This document shows positions 13,070-20,189 of a stretch of 27,166 nucleotides of DNA, one piece after another. Within the stretch, counting starts at the first letter, position 1; each line of letters begins with the position of its first letter. The translations under genes were made by a program, and so were the position numbers. The DNA comes from a virus: positions 1-27,166 of IMG/VR virus record IMGVR_UViG_3300048590_000038. One strand, written 5' to 3'. The notes below the pieces were generated by a model. That model searched no databases. It was not told where the DNA came from and was given only the letters and a program-made list of their open reading frames with translations.

Positions 13070-14901
13070 GCCTACCTGACTTCGTAGCCCACCCAGATCC
13101 CTCTGTGTACCGGCTGGGCATCCCTCTGTTCCTTGACTTCGAGACTACCACCCATGAGAAGGGGCTAGCGATCTACAAGGAGAACAGCATCGTGCTGGCC
13201 TGCTGGCAGTTCGGGTGGGACGGCCAGATGGAGACGGAGTGGGGCAGCGAGTTCGATCTGGTCGATCTGGTTCGTGACGTAGAGATGTGCGACTTCATCG
13301 TGGCACACAACTCCAAGTTTGAACTACAATGGCTGGCCCGGTGCGGGGTGGACCTGTCGGAGGTCCTCGTGTACGACACCATGCTAGCCGAGTACGTGAT
13401 AGGAGGTAACAGATGGCAGACCGGACAGTTGTCATTGGAGTCCTGTCTCCAGCGCCGGAAGCTGGGCGGGAAGGTATCGCTGGTCAGCAAGATGATCAAG
13501 GCCGGGGTAGACACGAGGGACATACCGTCGAGCTGGCTGGAGAAGTACTGCCAGCGGGACGTATCCGCCCTCACGGAATTGATGAGGGCTCAGCTTACGG
13601 ACATGGAGGGTACACGTCTTTTGCCAGTCGTCTACTCACGTTGTTTGCTGACTCCCGTACTCGCAGACTTGGAAAGCGAGGGCCTTAAGCTAGATCCAGA
13701 TGTCATACGTATGACACTAGACGAGCTATCGACGAAGGCTGACGAGCTAGTGATCGAACTTAACCGAATGACAGGAGGTATCAACCTTGCGTCCCCGATA
13801 CAACTAGCAGAGTTCCTGTACGACAAGCTGGGGTTTGAGGAACACCGGGTCAAGAAGGGCGGGAAGTGGGGGCCGAAGCGCACCGCAACCAACCGGAGGA
13901 TGACAGGAGCGGACGAGATATCGTCCCTCAAGGTAACGACAAAGGATCAGCAGCGGTTCATGGACCTGTACCTTGAGCACAGGGACGTACACAACCAGCT
14001 GACCAAGTACATGAGGAAGTTCAAGGACTGCTGTGACGAGGCCGATGGTGTACTGCTGGCGCAGTTCAACCAGATGCAGAGCCGAACGCACCGCCTGTCG
14101 TCGAGCGGCCTTAGGTACAAGACGCAGTTCCAGAACCTACCCCGCTCCTACAAGCGGATGTTCAAGGCCAAGCGTGATGGCTGGCTGATGGGCGAGGTAG
14201 ACGGAGCGCAGCTGGAGTTCAGGGTTGCAGCCCACTTGGGCAGGGATGACCAAGCTATCGAGGACATACGGGCTAAGGTTGACGTCCACGCCTTTACGTC
14301 CAAGACGCTGACGGATGCGGGCCAGCCGACTGACCGGCAGGGCGCGAAGGAACACACCTTCAAGCCGCTGTACGGTGGGTCCTCAGGCACGGATGCGGAG
14401 CAGACCTACTACCGGGCCTTCAAGGACAGGTACAAGGGAGTGGCGGCGGTGCAGGGCACGTGGATCAACACGGTGCTGATGGAGAAGAAGTTGGAGACGG
14501 AGTGGGGTCTGGTCTACTACTGGCCGGACACGAAGATGGACCGGAGCGGATACATCACGAACACCACGTCGATCTGCAACTACCCGGTGCAGGCATTCGC
14601 CACGGCAGAGATCATACCTCTGGCTCTGGTGTGTATGTGGCACCGCTTGAAGATGGTCGAGCGACCCGGCATTGCGCTGGTGAACACGATCCACGATTCG
14701 ATCATTGCCGAAGTGCACCCCGAAAAGGTGGAGGAATTCCACACGCTAGCACGGCAGGCGTTGATCGACGATGCTCGGATGATGATTGATAGGCTGTACG
14801 GGATTGACCTTGTGTGCCCGCTTGGGTGCGGCGTGAAGGTCGGGGACCGATGGGGCCAAGGCGAAGAACACAAGTACGAAAGAATGGAGGAAGCAGCATG
14901 A
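13066..14901 (+). CDS. DNA polymerase, family A, with 3'-5' exonuclease domain
   Basis: 611 residues from GTG overlapping the previous stop. Proofreading domain: D24 and E26 (LFLDFETTT), the H-N-S-K-F-E segment at 81-86, D104, and Y161/D165 (YCQRDV), all present and apparently active. Polymerase domain: motif A EVDGAQLEFRV (D379), motif B R424...K428...Y436-G437, with Phe at 432 where E. coli Pol I has F762, and motif C IHDSIIAEV (H543, D544, with Ser where Glu is usual). It is shorter than T7 gp5 (704) but complete. Palindrome copy 8 encodes V-I-R-M-T at 213-217, between exonuclease and polymerase domains. A PolA of DpoZ type, as in Z-DNA phages, cannot be excluded. Confidence 0.92.
   Translation: MSLPDFVAHPDPSVYRLGIPLFLDFETTTHEKGLAIYKENSIVLACWQFGWDGQMETEWGSEFDLVDLVRDVEMCDFIVAHNSKFELQWLARCGVDLSEVLVYDTMLAEYVIGGNRWQTGQLSLESCLQRRKLGGKVSLVSKMIKAGVDTRDIPSSWLEKYCQRDVSALTELMRAQLTDMEGTRLLPVVYSRCLLTPVLADLESEGLKLDPDVIRMTLDELSTKADELVIELNRMTGGINLASPIQLAEFLYDKLGFEEHRVKKGGKWGPKRTATNRRMTGADEISSLKVTTKDQQRFMDLYLEHRDVHNQLTKYMRKFKDCCDEADGVLLAQFNQMQSRTHRLSSSGLRYKTQFQNLPRSYKRMFKAKRDGWLMGEVDGAQLEFRVAAHLGRDDQAIEDIRAKVDVHAFTSKTLTDAGQPTDRQGAKEHTFKPLYGGSSGTDAEQTYYRAFKDRYKGVAAVQGTWINTVLMEKKLETEWGLVYYWPDTKMDRSGYITNTTSICNYPVQAFATAEIIPLALVCMWHRLKMVERPGIALVNTIHDSIIAEVHPEKVEEFHTLARQALIDDARMMIDRLYGIDLVCPLGCGVKVGDRWGQGEEHKYERMEEAA
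13702..13715. repeat. palindrome copy 8, inside the DNA polymerase gene
   Basis: Perfect TGTCATACGTATGACA (13701-13716), again in the frame V-I-R-M-T, in the region joining the exonuclease and polymerase domains. Confidence 0.95.
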
Positions 14902-15485
14902 GTCAGCAGACTAAGGGTGTTGTCAGCAACACGAGCGCGAAGGACTGGAAGGGTCGTAACGGCAACGTCACGCTCTACTCGTTCCAGATTGAGGGCGACA
15001 AGGGCTGGTACCGTTGCGGTACCGACAAGCCGCCGTTCTCCATGGGTGACTCGATTCAGTTCGAGTACGAGGAGCAGAACGGCAACCGCACTCTGGTCGC
15101 AGGGTCGGTGACAAAGGTGGCAGCCGCCCCGGCTGCGCGTGCCCCGGCAGTCAAGACGTCGGGCAAGGTGCAGGAGAACTGGGATGCGAGAGCGAAGTAC
15201 TGGGATGACAAAGAGAAGCGCGAGATCGAAGTTGTCGAACCTCGTATCACGCTTTCTGCGTCACGTACAGCAGCGATTCAAGTCATTGGTCTTGCGCTGG
15301 CTAACGAGGCCATCGTCTTTGGCAATGCTAGCAAGGGCGCTAGGTTGGGGATCATCCTCGACGCCATTGATGAAGTCACTGCTCGTTACTATGAGCAGAG
15401 CATGAAGGGTGTCGGCAAGGTTGAGGCTGAGCCGGTGGCGGAGTCCGAGGACTTCAATGACGAGATTCCCTTTGGAGACGAATGA
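14898..15485 (+). CDS. single-stranded DNA-binding protein
   Basis: 195 residues, ATG overlapping the polymerase stop. The N-terminal half is a beta-rich OB-fold-like domain (GNVTLYSFQIEGDKGWYRCG, IQFEYEEQNGNRTLV), then an Ala/Pro linker near 74-90, a helical region, and an acidic tail ending D-F-N-D-E-I-P-F-G-D-E. That tail is the classic SSB partner-binding peptide. It should coat single strands at the fork and recruit polymerase and nucleases. Position directly after polymerase fits. Confidence 0.82.
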   Translation: MSQQTKGVVSNTSAKDWKGRNGNVTLYSFQIEGDKGWYRCGTDKPPFSMGDSIQFEYEEQNGNRTLVAGSVTKVAAAPAARAPAVKTSGKVQENWDARAKYWDDKEKREIEVVEPRITLSASRTAAIQVIGLALANEAIVFGNASKGARLGIILDAIDEVTARYYEQSMKGVGKVEAEPVAESEDFNDEIPFGDE

Positions 15486-15583
15486 TGCGTGAGATCCTGA
15501 GCCCCCTGTTCGTGGCGGTCCTGACCGTCATCATCCTCGTGGCGCTCTTGAGCGTCCTGTTCCTGAACGTGTTTGGAGTGTAA
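15485..15583 (+). CDS. very small membrane peptide
   Basis: 32 residues from the ATG at 15485 (GGAG seven bases upstream); an ATG at 15482 in the same frame is possible. After M-R-E-I-L-S-P-L-F the remainder is one continuous hydrophobic helix (VAVLTVIILVALLSVLFLNV). It fills the gap between SSB and the next gene exactly. It is too small to assign; single-helix phage peptides can be regulators of membrane enzymes or of lysis. Confidence 0.6.
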   Translation: MREILSPLFVAVLTVIILVALLSVLFLNVFGV

Positions 15584-15588
15584 GAAGA

Positions 15589-15906
15589 ATGACCGATACT
15601 GTGACAGAAGTGGTTGACACCGACGGCGAGTCCCTCGGTATGCCGTGCGTGTTCCAGAAGGACAACTACGTGGTCGCCATCAGCGACGAGATCGAGTTGA
15701 CCTATCAGGGCAATACGTACCTCGGTGGCTATGAGGTCATCAACATCGAGACGGGCATCACGGAGTACATGACTACGGCTCTGCCGGAGGCCATCTTCTC
15801 TGCGGTGAACCTTGCTCACGCCATGAAGACGAAGCCGTGGGAGTGGCGTGACGACGAGGGCAAGACGCCAGCGCCGAAGGCAGCAGCGGACAGCGTGCTG
15901 AACTGA
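15589..15906 (+). CDS. hypothetical protein
   Basis: 105 residues, ATG five bases after the previous stop. Acidic and beta-rich (DNYVVAISDEIELTYQGNTY), with a helical segment (PEAIFSAVNLAHAMKTKPWE) and a flexible Ala/Pro tail. No family is recognised. It stands between SSB and the exonuclease, a place where T7-like phages often carry small accessory genes. Confidence 0.7.
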   Translation: MTDTVTEVVDTDGESLGMPCVFQKDNYVVAISDEIELTYQGNTYLGGYEVINIETGITEYMTTALPEAIFSAVNLAHAMKTKPWEWRDDEGKTPAPKAAADSVLN

Positions 15907-15907
15907 T

Positions 15908-16768
15908 ATGCGCGCACACCTAGACGCAGACGTGATCGTTTACAGGGCGGGATTCGCCGCTGAGCATACGTACTGGGATCTGGTGTGGACTGTCGATGGC
16001 ACGGAGTTGATGCGGGAGTTTGAATCTCGCAAGGACTTGGACGCGTTCATGGAGCAGGAAGGGTTGAGTCACCTGAATGTCCTGATCTCGTCCCGTCGTG
16101 TGGCGGAGCCGGTCGAGCACGCGCTGTTCAATGCGCGGTCGATCATTCGGACGGTCGGGGAGAAGATGGAGGCGGATGATCTCGTCCTCTATCTCTCCGG
16201 CCCTACGAACTTCCGGCTAGGCCGGGCCACCCTGATGCCGTACAAGGGCAACAGGGACGAGGCCCACAAGCCTGTCCACGCTGCGGCAATCAAGGCCATG
16301 ATGCGTAGAGAGTACAACGTGGTGACGTCCGACGGCCAAGAGGCTGACGACGATATCGCTACGGCCCACTACGCCATGTGGCTGCGCGACCCGATGAGCA
16401 GCGTGATCTGCACCATCGACAAGGACCTAGACATGGTACCGGGCCTTCACTACAACTTCGTGAAGGACGAGCGGTACTACATGGAACCAGAGGAATGCAC
16501 CCGCAAGTTCTACGAGCAGCTGATCAAGGGCGACCCGACTGACAACATCCCCGGCATCAAGGGGATGGGGCCAGCCAAGGCTGCCAAGGCGCTAGCTGAC
16601 GTCAAGGACGAGTGGGGAATGTACACAACCGTGCGCGACCTGTACCGTCGAGCCTTCGGGGATGCCGAGGCTGACGAGGTACTGCTAGAGAACGCACACC
16701 TGCTCTGGATGCGGCGCGAGCCGAACGAATGGTGGAGTCCACCGAGGGATCCGAATGCAAGCACCTGA
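15908..16768 (+). CDS. 5'-3' exonuclease, T7 gp6-like (FEN family)
   Basis: 286 residues. PIN/FEN metal-binding acids are visible: D6/D8 (LDADVIVYRAGF), E89-D91, E145 with D147-D149 (EADDDIA), D171/D173 (IDKDLDM) and D209/D212. The helix-3-turn-helix DNA-binding motif is GIKGMGPAKA at 216-225. In T7 the homologue degrades host DNA and removes primers. It overlaps the following HD-protein gene by 14 nt. The order polymerase, SSB, exonuclease matches the class III-type replication block of T7-like phages. Confidence 0.9.
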   Translation: MRAHLDADVIVYRAGFAAEHTYWDLVWTVDGTELMREFESRKDLDAFMEQEGLSHLNVLISSRRVAEPVEHALFNARSIIRTVGEKMEADDLVLYLSGPTNFRLGRATLMPYKGNRDEAHKPVHAAAIKAMMRREYNVVTSDGQEADDDIATAHYAMWLRDPMSSVICTIDKDLDMVPGLHYNFVKDERYYMEPEECTRKFYEQLIKGDPTDNIPGIKGMGPAKAAKALADVKDEWGMYTTVRDLYRRAFGDAEADEVLLENAHLLWMRREPNEWWSPPRDPNAST

Positions 16769-17390
16769 ATCACAAGAGTTCTACAAGAAGATGGGAGTTG
16801 GTTTCGTCGAGACGTCGAGCGGAGCGCACTTCAATCTGGATGAGCCGGACTTCCGGCCCGAGGATATCGCCCATGCGCTAAGCATGAACTGCCGCTTCAA
16901 CGGCCACGTCCGACAGTTCTACTCGGTGGCGGAACACAGCCTGCTTGTCAGCGCGCTGGTCTACCACATGGGCGGGAACCAGCAGCAGTGCTTGGAGGCG
17001 CTCCTGCACGACGCGACCGAGGCGTACCTGAGTGACGTCCCTGCCCCGTTCAAGCAGTTCCTTCCTGACTGGCGGGCCATTGACGCCAAGCTGGACGCCA
17101 AGCTGCGCGAGTGGGCGGGCCTGCCGTCTGACAAGACGGGGCTGGTGAAGGACGCGGACTGGCTGGCCCTGTTCATCGAGGCGTACCACCTGCTGCCCGA
17201 CGGCGGCGAGTGCTTCCTTGATCCGGGTGACTTCCGTCCCCGAGCCATGAGGCTCATCGAGGAGGGACGTGGCAACCTGTACTACATGACGCCTAGCACA
17301 GCGCGGTCTGCCTTCCTCGGTAGCTGGCTGGAACTGGCAGAGGAGGGAGGCTATGACAACAGCGGTGTTGCTCGTCAAGGCGTTGCTTGA
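16755..17390 (+). CDS. HD-domain phosphohydrolase (YfbR/DatZ-like nucleotidase)
   Basis: 211 residues, start inside the exonuclease gene. The HD core is clear: DIAHALSMNCRFNGH near 37-51, FYSVAEHS (H61), LLHD at 83-86 (H85, D86) and KDADWLALF (D133/D135). YfbR-like enzymes dephosphorylate dNMPs, and the DatZ branch removes triphosphate from dATP in phages with 2-aminoadenine DNA. Which activity this has cannot be told by eye. A MazZ-type enzyme lies 1 kb downstream. The C-terminal 13 residues overlap the next small gene. Confidence 0.82.
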   Translation: MQAPESQEFYKKMGVGFVETSSGAHFNLDEPDFRPEDIAHALSMNCRFNGHVRQFYSVAEHSLLVSALVYHMGGNQQQCLEALLHDATEAYLSDVPAPFKQFLPDWRAIDAKLDAKLREWAGLPSDKTGLVKDADWLALFIEAYHLLPDGGECFLDPGDFRPRAMRLIEEGRGNLYYMTPSTARSAFLGSWLELAEEGGYDNSGVARQGVA

Positions 17391-17496
17391 CGCTGCCGTT
17401 GCCGGGTCGTCGTTCGTCAAAGGGGACGTGCCCGGTGGCTTCCTGTTCGTAACCTTCGTCCTTGTGGACATTGCATCAATCGGAGTACTCAAGTAA
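17353..17496 (+). CDS. small hydrophobic protein
   Basis: 47 residues, ATG preceded by AGGAGGGAGG, overlapping the HD gene by 38 nt. Two hydrophobic stretches (TAVLLVKALLDAAVAG and GGFLFVTFVLVDIASIGVL) suggest a membrane peptide. No family is recognised. The TAA overlaps the next ATG, which supports it being translated. Confidence 0.6.
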   Translation: MTTAVLLVKALLDAAVAGSSFVKGDVPGGFLFVTFVLVDIASIGVLK

Positions 17497-17834
17497 TGCA
17501 GATCGCTATCACGCTGGATGACGTCACCAGCACCCGCTACACGCTGGGTAAGTATGACTTCTACACGCGGCAGGCTGAGTTGTCTGACCATCTGGCAGCC
17601 AAGCTTGCAAAGCTGTCCGAACTAGATGCCGTGGTCCAGCGAGTGCTGGCAGCCATCTACGTGAGTCAGGGCAAGTTCATCCTCCCCGCTGATCTGGAGA
17701 CCATCGAGTGCATAAACATCGTTCCCGCCGTGGCAGCAACGCCCGAACCGCAGTCCGACGAGCAGCCCAAGCAGAAGGGTTCCGCTCCGCGTTCGAGCAG
17801 CGAGTCGCGGCGGCTCTCGATGCAGAAGGCGTAG
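17496..17834 (+). CDS. hypothetical protein
   Basis: 112 residues, ATG overlapping the previous stop. A folded-looking N-terminal 70 residues (beta strands then helix AAKLAKLSELDAVVQRVLAA) and a disordered Ser/Pro/Gln/Arg C-terminal tail. The last 127 nt also encode the start of the endonuclease in another frame, so the tail composition is constrained by that overlap. No family is recognised. Confidence 0.6.
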   Translation: MQIAITLDDVTSTRYTLGKYDFYTRQAELSDHLAAKLAKLSELDAVVQRVLAAIYVSQGKFILPADLETIECINIVPAVAATPEPQSDEQPKQKGSAPRSSSESRRLSMQKA

Positions 17835-18130
17835 CCTACGAGTACGAGTCTGAGGTGTTCAAGTACGAGGTCCACGACACGCGCAAGTACACCCCGGACT
17901 TCAAGGTGGGCGACATACGCATCGAGTGCAAGGGCAGGCTGACAGCCGACGACAGGAAGAAGCTGCTTCTGGTGAAGGAGCAGCATCCTGAGATCGACCT
18001 GAGGCTGGTGTTCATGTACCCGAACAACAAGCTAACGGCCCGGTCCAAGACCCGGTACTGGGAGTGGGCCGAGAAGAATGGGTTCAAGTGGGCCGACAAA
18101 GGGGTGCCGAAAGAATGGCTAGACGAGTAG
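17708..18130 (+). CDS. endonuclease I, T7 gp3-like Holliday-junction resolvase
   Basis: 140 residues from GTG. It matches T7 endonuclease I along its length: GFRSAFEQRV (E30), YEYES (E45), YTPDF (D64), IECKG (E73, K75), DDRKKLLLVKEQHPEIDLRL, and a C-terminal FKWADKGVPKEWL. All catalytic positions (T7 E20, E35, D55, E65, K67) are kept. It resolves branched DNA before packaging and helps break down host DNA. In T7 the gene lies before the primase; here it is after the exonuclease. It overlaps the upstream gene by 127 nt, which is long for this genome, because no later start precedes the catalytic core. Confidence 0.92.
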   Translation: MHKHRSRRGSNARTAVRRAAQAEGFRSAFEQRVAAALDAEGVAYEYESEVFKYEVHDTRKYTPDFKVGDIRIECKGRLTADDRKKLLLVKEQHPEIDLRLVFMYPNNKLTARSKTRYWEWAEKNGFKWADKGVPKEWLDE

Positions 18131-18351
18131 GATCAGCGGTGCTGGTGAACTGGCTGGACTCGGCCGTGTTCCGGGGCTGGAGGAGCGACGGCGAGAGCTT
18201 CGTCTCCGAGCCGTGCGAGAGTCTAGGGTACGTGGTTGCTGACACCGAGGGGGAGCTGACGCTCGCCGGGTCTCGGGCCACAAGCCAGTGGTGCCAGATC
18301 ATTACCATCCCCAAGGTAGCTATCACGAGGATCAAGAGGGTGAAGCTATGA
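18115..18351 (+). CDS. hypothetical protein
   Basis: 78 residues, ATG overlapping the endonuclease end by 16 nt. Beta-rich, small, mixed charge (VGSAVLVNWLDSAVFRGWRS, ...ITIPKVAITRIKRVKL). No domain is recognised. It is coupled to the next gene by a 4-nt overlap, in a run of nucleotide- and DNA-processing genes. Confidence 0.65.
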   Translation: MARRVGSAVLVNWLDSAVFRGWRSDGESFVSEPCESLGYVVADTEGELTLAGSRATSQWCQIITIPKVAITRIKRVKL

Positions 18352-18701
18352 GCATAGGCGATGTGGCCAGTCAGGAGCGCGGCAGCGGTGCCCGCTTCAA
18401 CAGCAACAAGACGAAGTGGAGTCTCATGCCACTGTACCTTCTTAAGGAGGTCGTGGACGTGTGGGAATACGGGGCGGTGAAGTACGCTGCGTGGAATTGG
18501 GCCAAGGGTATGCCGTGGTCTGTTCCGTACGAGTGCATACTCCGCCACCTGTTCCGGTGGTACTGGATGGGGGAGCGCAACGACCCAGAGAGTGGTAAGT
18601 CGCACCTAGCCCACATCATCTGCAACGTCATGATGCTGGTGCACTTTGAGACCAAGTATCAAGAGGGCGATGACCGCCCCAAGGAGTTCCGCGATGAATG
18701 A
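18348..18701 (+). CDS. dATP/dGTP pyrophosphohydrolase family protein (MazZ-like, DUF5664)
   Basis: 117 residues. It shows the family signature: GARFNSNKTKWSLMPLYLL near 14-32, EYGAVKYAAWNWAKGMPW near 41-58, RHLFRWYWMGERNDPESGKS near 66-85 and HLAHIICNVMMLVHFE near 86-101. MazG-fold enzymes of this type convert dNTP to dNMP plus pyrophosphate. MazZ members supply dGMP for 2-aminoadenine synthesis in Z-DNA phages, but the family also occurs widely in phages without that pathway. PurZ is not in this window. Confidence 0.85.
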   Translation: MSIGDVASQERGSGARFNSNKTKWSLMPLYLLKEVVDVWEYGAVKYAAWNWAKGMPWSVPYECILRHLFRWYWMGERNDPESGKSHLAHIICNVMMLVHFETKYQEGDDRPKEFRDE

Positions 18702-18858
18702 GTCTCAGTTGTTGAAGGCTGTACTGTCCCTGCTGGCCGGTGCCCGGTTCGACGCTAAGGGTGCAGACCTGATGCAGATTGCCGAGGTGATCCACCAGTT
18801 CAACAAGTACGTCGAGAACCGGGAGGCCGAGCAGGCGTCGAAGGTGCCGAATGAGTAA
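18694..18858 (+). CDS. small hypothetical protein
   Basis: 54 residues, ATG at 18694 overlapping the previous gene by 8 nt, with GGAG upstream. All-helical by appearance (SQLLKAVLSLLAGARFDAKG, DLMQIAEVIHQFNKYVEN). No family is recognised. Its stop overlaps the start of the phosphoesterase gene. Confidence 0.65.
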   Translation: MNESQLLKAVLSLLAGARFDAKGADLMQIAEVIHQFNKYVENREAEQASKVPNE

Positions 18859-19606
18859 GCGGCACCACCGCCATCTGATCATCCCCGATACGCAGATCCG
18901 TCCGGGCGAGCCGGTTCATCATCTGGACTGGGCGCGTGCTGCCATCTTGCAGTACAAGCCGGACGTCATCGTGCATCTGGGGGACCACTGGGACATGGCC
19001 AGCCTGTCGTCCTACGACCGGGCCGGGTCAAAGAGCATGGAGGGCAAGCGTTACCTCAAGGACGTTGAGGTTGGCAACGAAGCGTTTGAACGACTCAACC
19101 ACCGTATCACTACGGCACGGTACCGCCCCCGTAAGGTCATCCTGAGAGGGAACCACGAGAATCGGATTGAGCGTGCTATCGAGTCGGACGCCAAGCTGGA
19201 TGGGGCCTTGAGCATGGACCATCTGGACACGTTGGATTGGGAGTGTTATCCGTTCTTAGAGAGGGTGTGGATCCACGGCATCGTGTACTCACACTACTTC
19301 CAGCAGCAGAACTCCTCGTACGCAATCGGAGGTTCCATTGACAACCGACTCAACCGTATTGGTGACTCCTTCGTTCAGGGCCACCAACAGGGATTCCTGT
19401 ACGGAAATCGTGTTTACCCAACGGGTAGAACCCGGCACGGTCTTGTGGCTGGGTCCTTCTATCTCCACGATGAAGCGTACAAGGGGCGTCAGGGAAACGA
19501 TCACTGGCGAGGCATTGTCGTTCTCAATGGGGTTTGTGCTGGGGATTATGCTGTCATGCCTCTTGATGTTGGCTACTTGAGGCGCGAGTATGGTCGACGT
19601 AAGTGA
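18851..19606 (+). CDS. calcineurin-like metallophosphoesterase
   Basis: 251 residues. Metal-site motifs in order: IIPDTQ (D13, with Gln15 where His is usual), HLGDHWDM (D45), LRGNHENR (N101, H102), YSHYF (H148) and GHQQ (H178). Such enzymes hydrolyse phosphodiesters or phosphomonoesters with two metals; phage members may act on DNA ends or nucleotides. The Gln15 replacement may change the metal site. It overlaps genes on both sides. The substrate is unknown. Confidence 0.85.
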   Translation: MSKRHHRHLIIPDTQIRPGEPVHHLDWARAAILQYKPDVIVHLGDHWDMASLSSYDRAGSKSMEGKRYLKDVEVGNEAFERLNHRITTARYRPRKVILRGNHENRIERAIESDAKLDGALSMDHLDTLDWECYPFLERVWIHGIVYSHYFQQQNSSYAIGGSIDNRLNRIGDSFVQGHQQGFLYGNRVYPTGRTRHGLVAGSFYLHDEAYKGRQGNDHWRGIVVLNGVCAGDYAVMPLDVGYLRREYGRRK

Positions 19607-20189
19607 CATCGTTGACAGCGACCAGCGGATAATGGGGCACACCACCGTACGCGGTGGCGTCCTCACCTTCGACTTCGGGGACGGAAGTCCCCTTCGGGGG
19701 AAGATCGACGGCAAGCTGGATCGTGGCCAGATCATCACATGGTGTAATGCAGTAAGGAGTTCCTATCGTGAGAGGGAAGACCGCAAAGAGAATCCGCCGC
19801 CTCGCCCGACGCCAGTTGTTCGTAGCGAACCTGACGGGGCAGGTACCAGTAGCCAACAGTCCGGGGGAAGCGGAGTACCAGTTACGGAGGGTGTCGAAGG
19901 CGTTAAAGCGGCTATGGAAGCAGGGATCGAATCCTCGCTCGTTGCAGTGGGTAGACAGCTGGAAGCAATCGAGGAACAACTCGCTGATCATCGCAGACGA
20001 GTCGAGCAACTTCACGTGGAACGACAGAAGCTCCGAGACACCGCCGAGTACCTCACTAACCTCCGAGGGGCAGTAGGTGCGTCCGGTAGTACTGGCGCTC
20101 CCACGAAGCGGAAGCGCGTGGCTAGCGTCGTATCTCGGGTACCTGCACGATCCGATCCTGCACCGGGATCCGTTCCTGTGGGGGCCTAA
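19590..20189 (+). CDS. hypothetical protein with C-terminal coiled coil
   Basis: 199 residues, ATG overlapping the phosphoesterase by 17 nt. A beta-rich N-terminal domain (about 1-60: TTVRGGVLTFDFGDGSPLRG) is followed by a Pro/Ser/Gly linker and a clear coiled coil near residues 115-162 (LVAVGRQLEAIEEQLADHRR, VEQLHVERQKLRDTAEYLTN). No family is recognised. It overlaps two genes in another frame: 19768-20076 lies wholly inside it and 20077-20574 begins within it. The heptad pattern is good evidence that this frame is translated. Confidence 0.65.
   Translation: MVDVSDIVDSDQRIMGHTTVRGGVLTFDFGDGSPLRGKIDGKLDRGQIITWCNAVRSSYREREDRKENPPPRPTPVVRSEPDGAGTSSQQSGGSGVPVTEGVEGVKAAMEAGIESSLVAVGRQLEAIEEQLADHRRRVEQLHVERQKLRDTAEYLTNLRGAVGASGSTGAPTKRKRVASVVSRVPARSDPAPGSVPVGA
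19768..20076 (+). CDS. small basic protein nested inside the coiled-coil gene
   Basis: 102 residues from GTG, with AAGGAG about 9 bases upstream, in the +1 frame relative to the 199-residue gene. The N-terminus is strongly basic (RGKTAKRIRRLARRQ), a pattern seen in small phage proteins, followed by QVPVANSPGEAEYQLRRVSK and a Ser/Thr-rich end. Its stop directly abuts the GTG of the sulfotransferase-like gene. No family is recognised. The ribosome site and the join with the downstream gene support it; full overlap with another plausible gene lowers certainty. Confidence 0.5.
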   Translation: MRGKTAKRIRRLARRQLFVANLTGQVPVANSPGEAEYQLRRVSKALKRLWKQGSNPRSLQWVDSWKQSRNNSLIIADESSNFTWNDRSSETPPSTSLTSEGQ

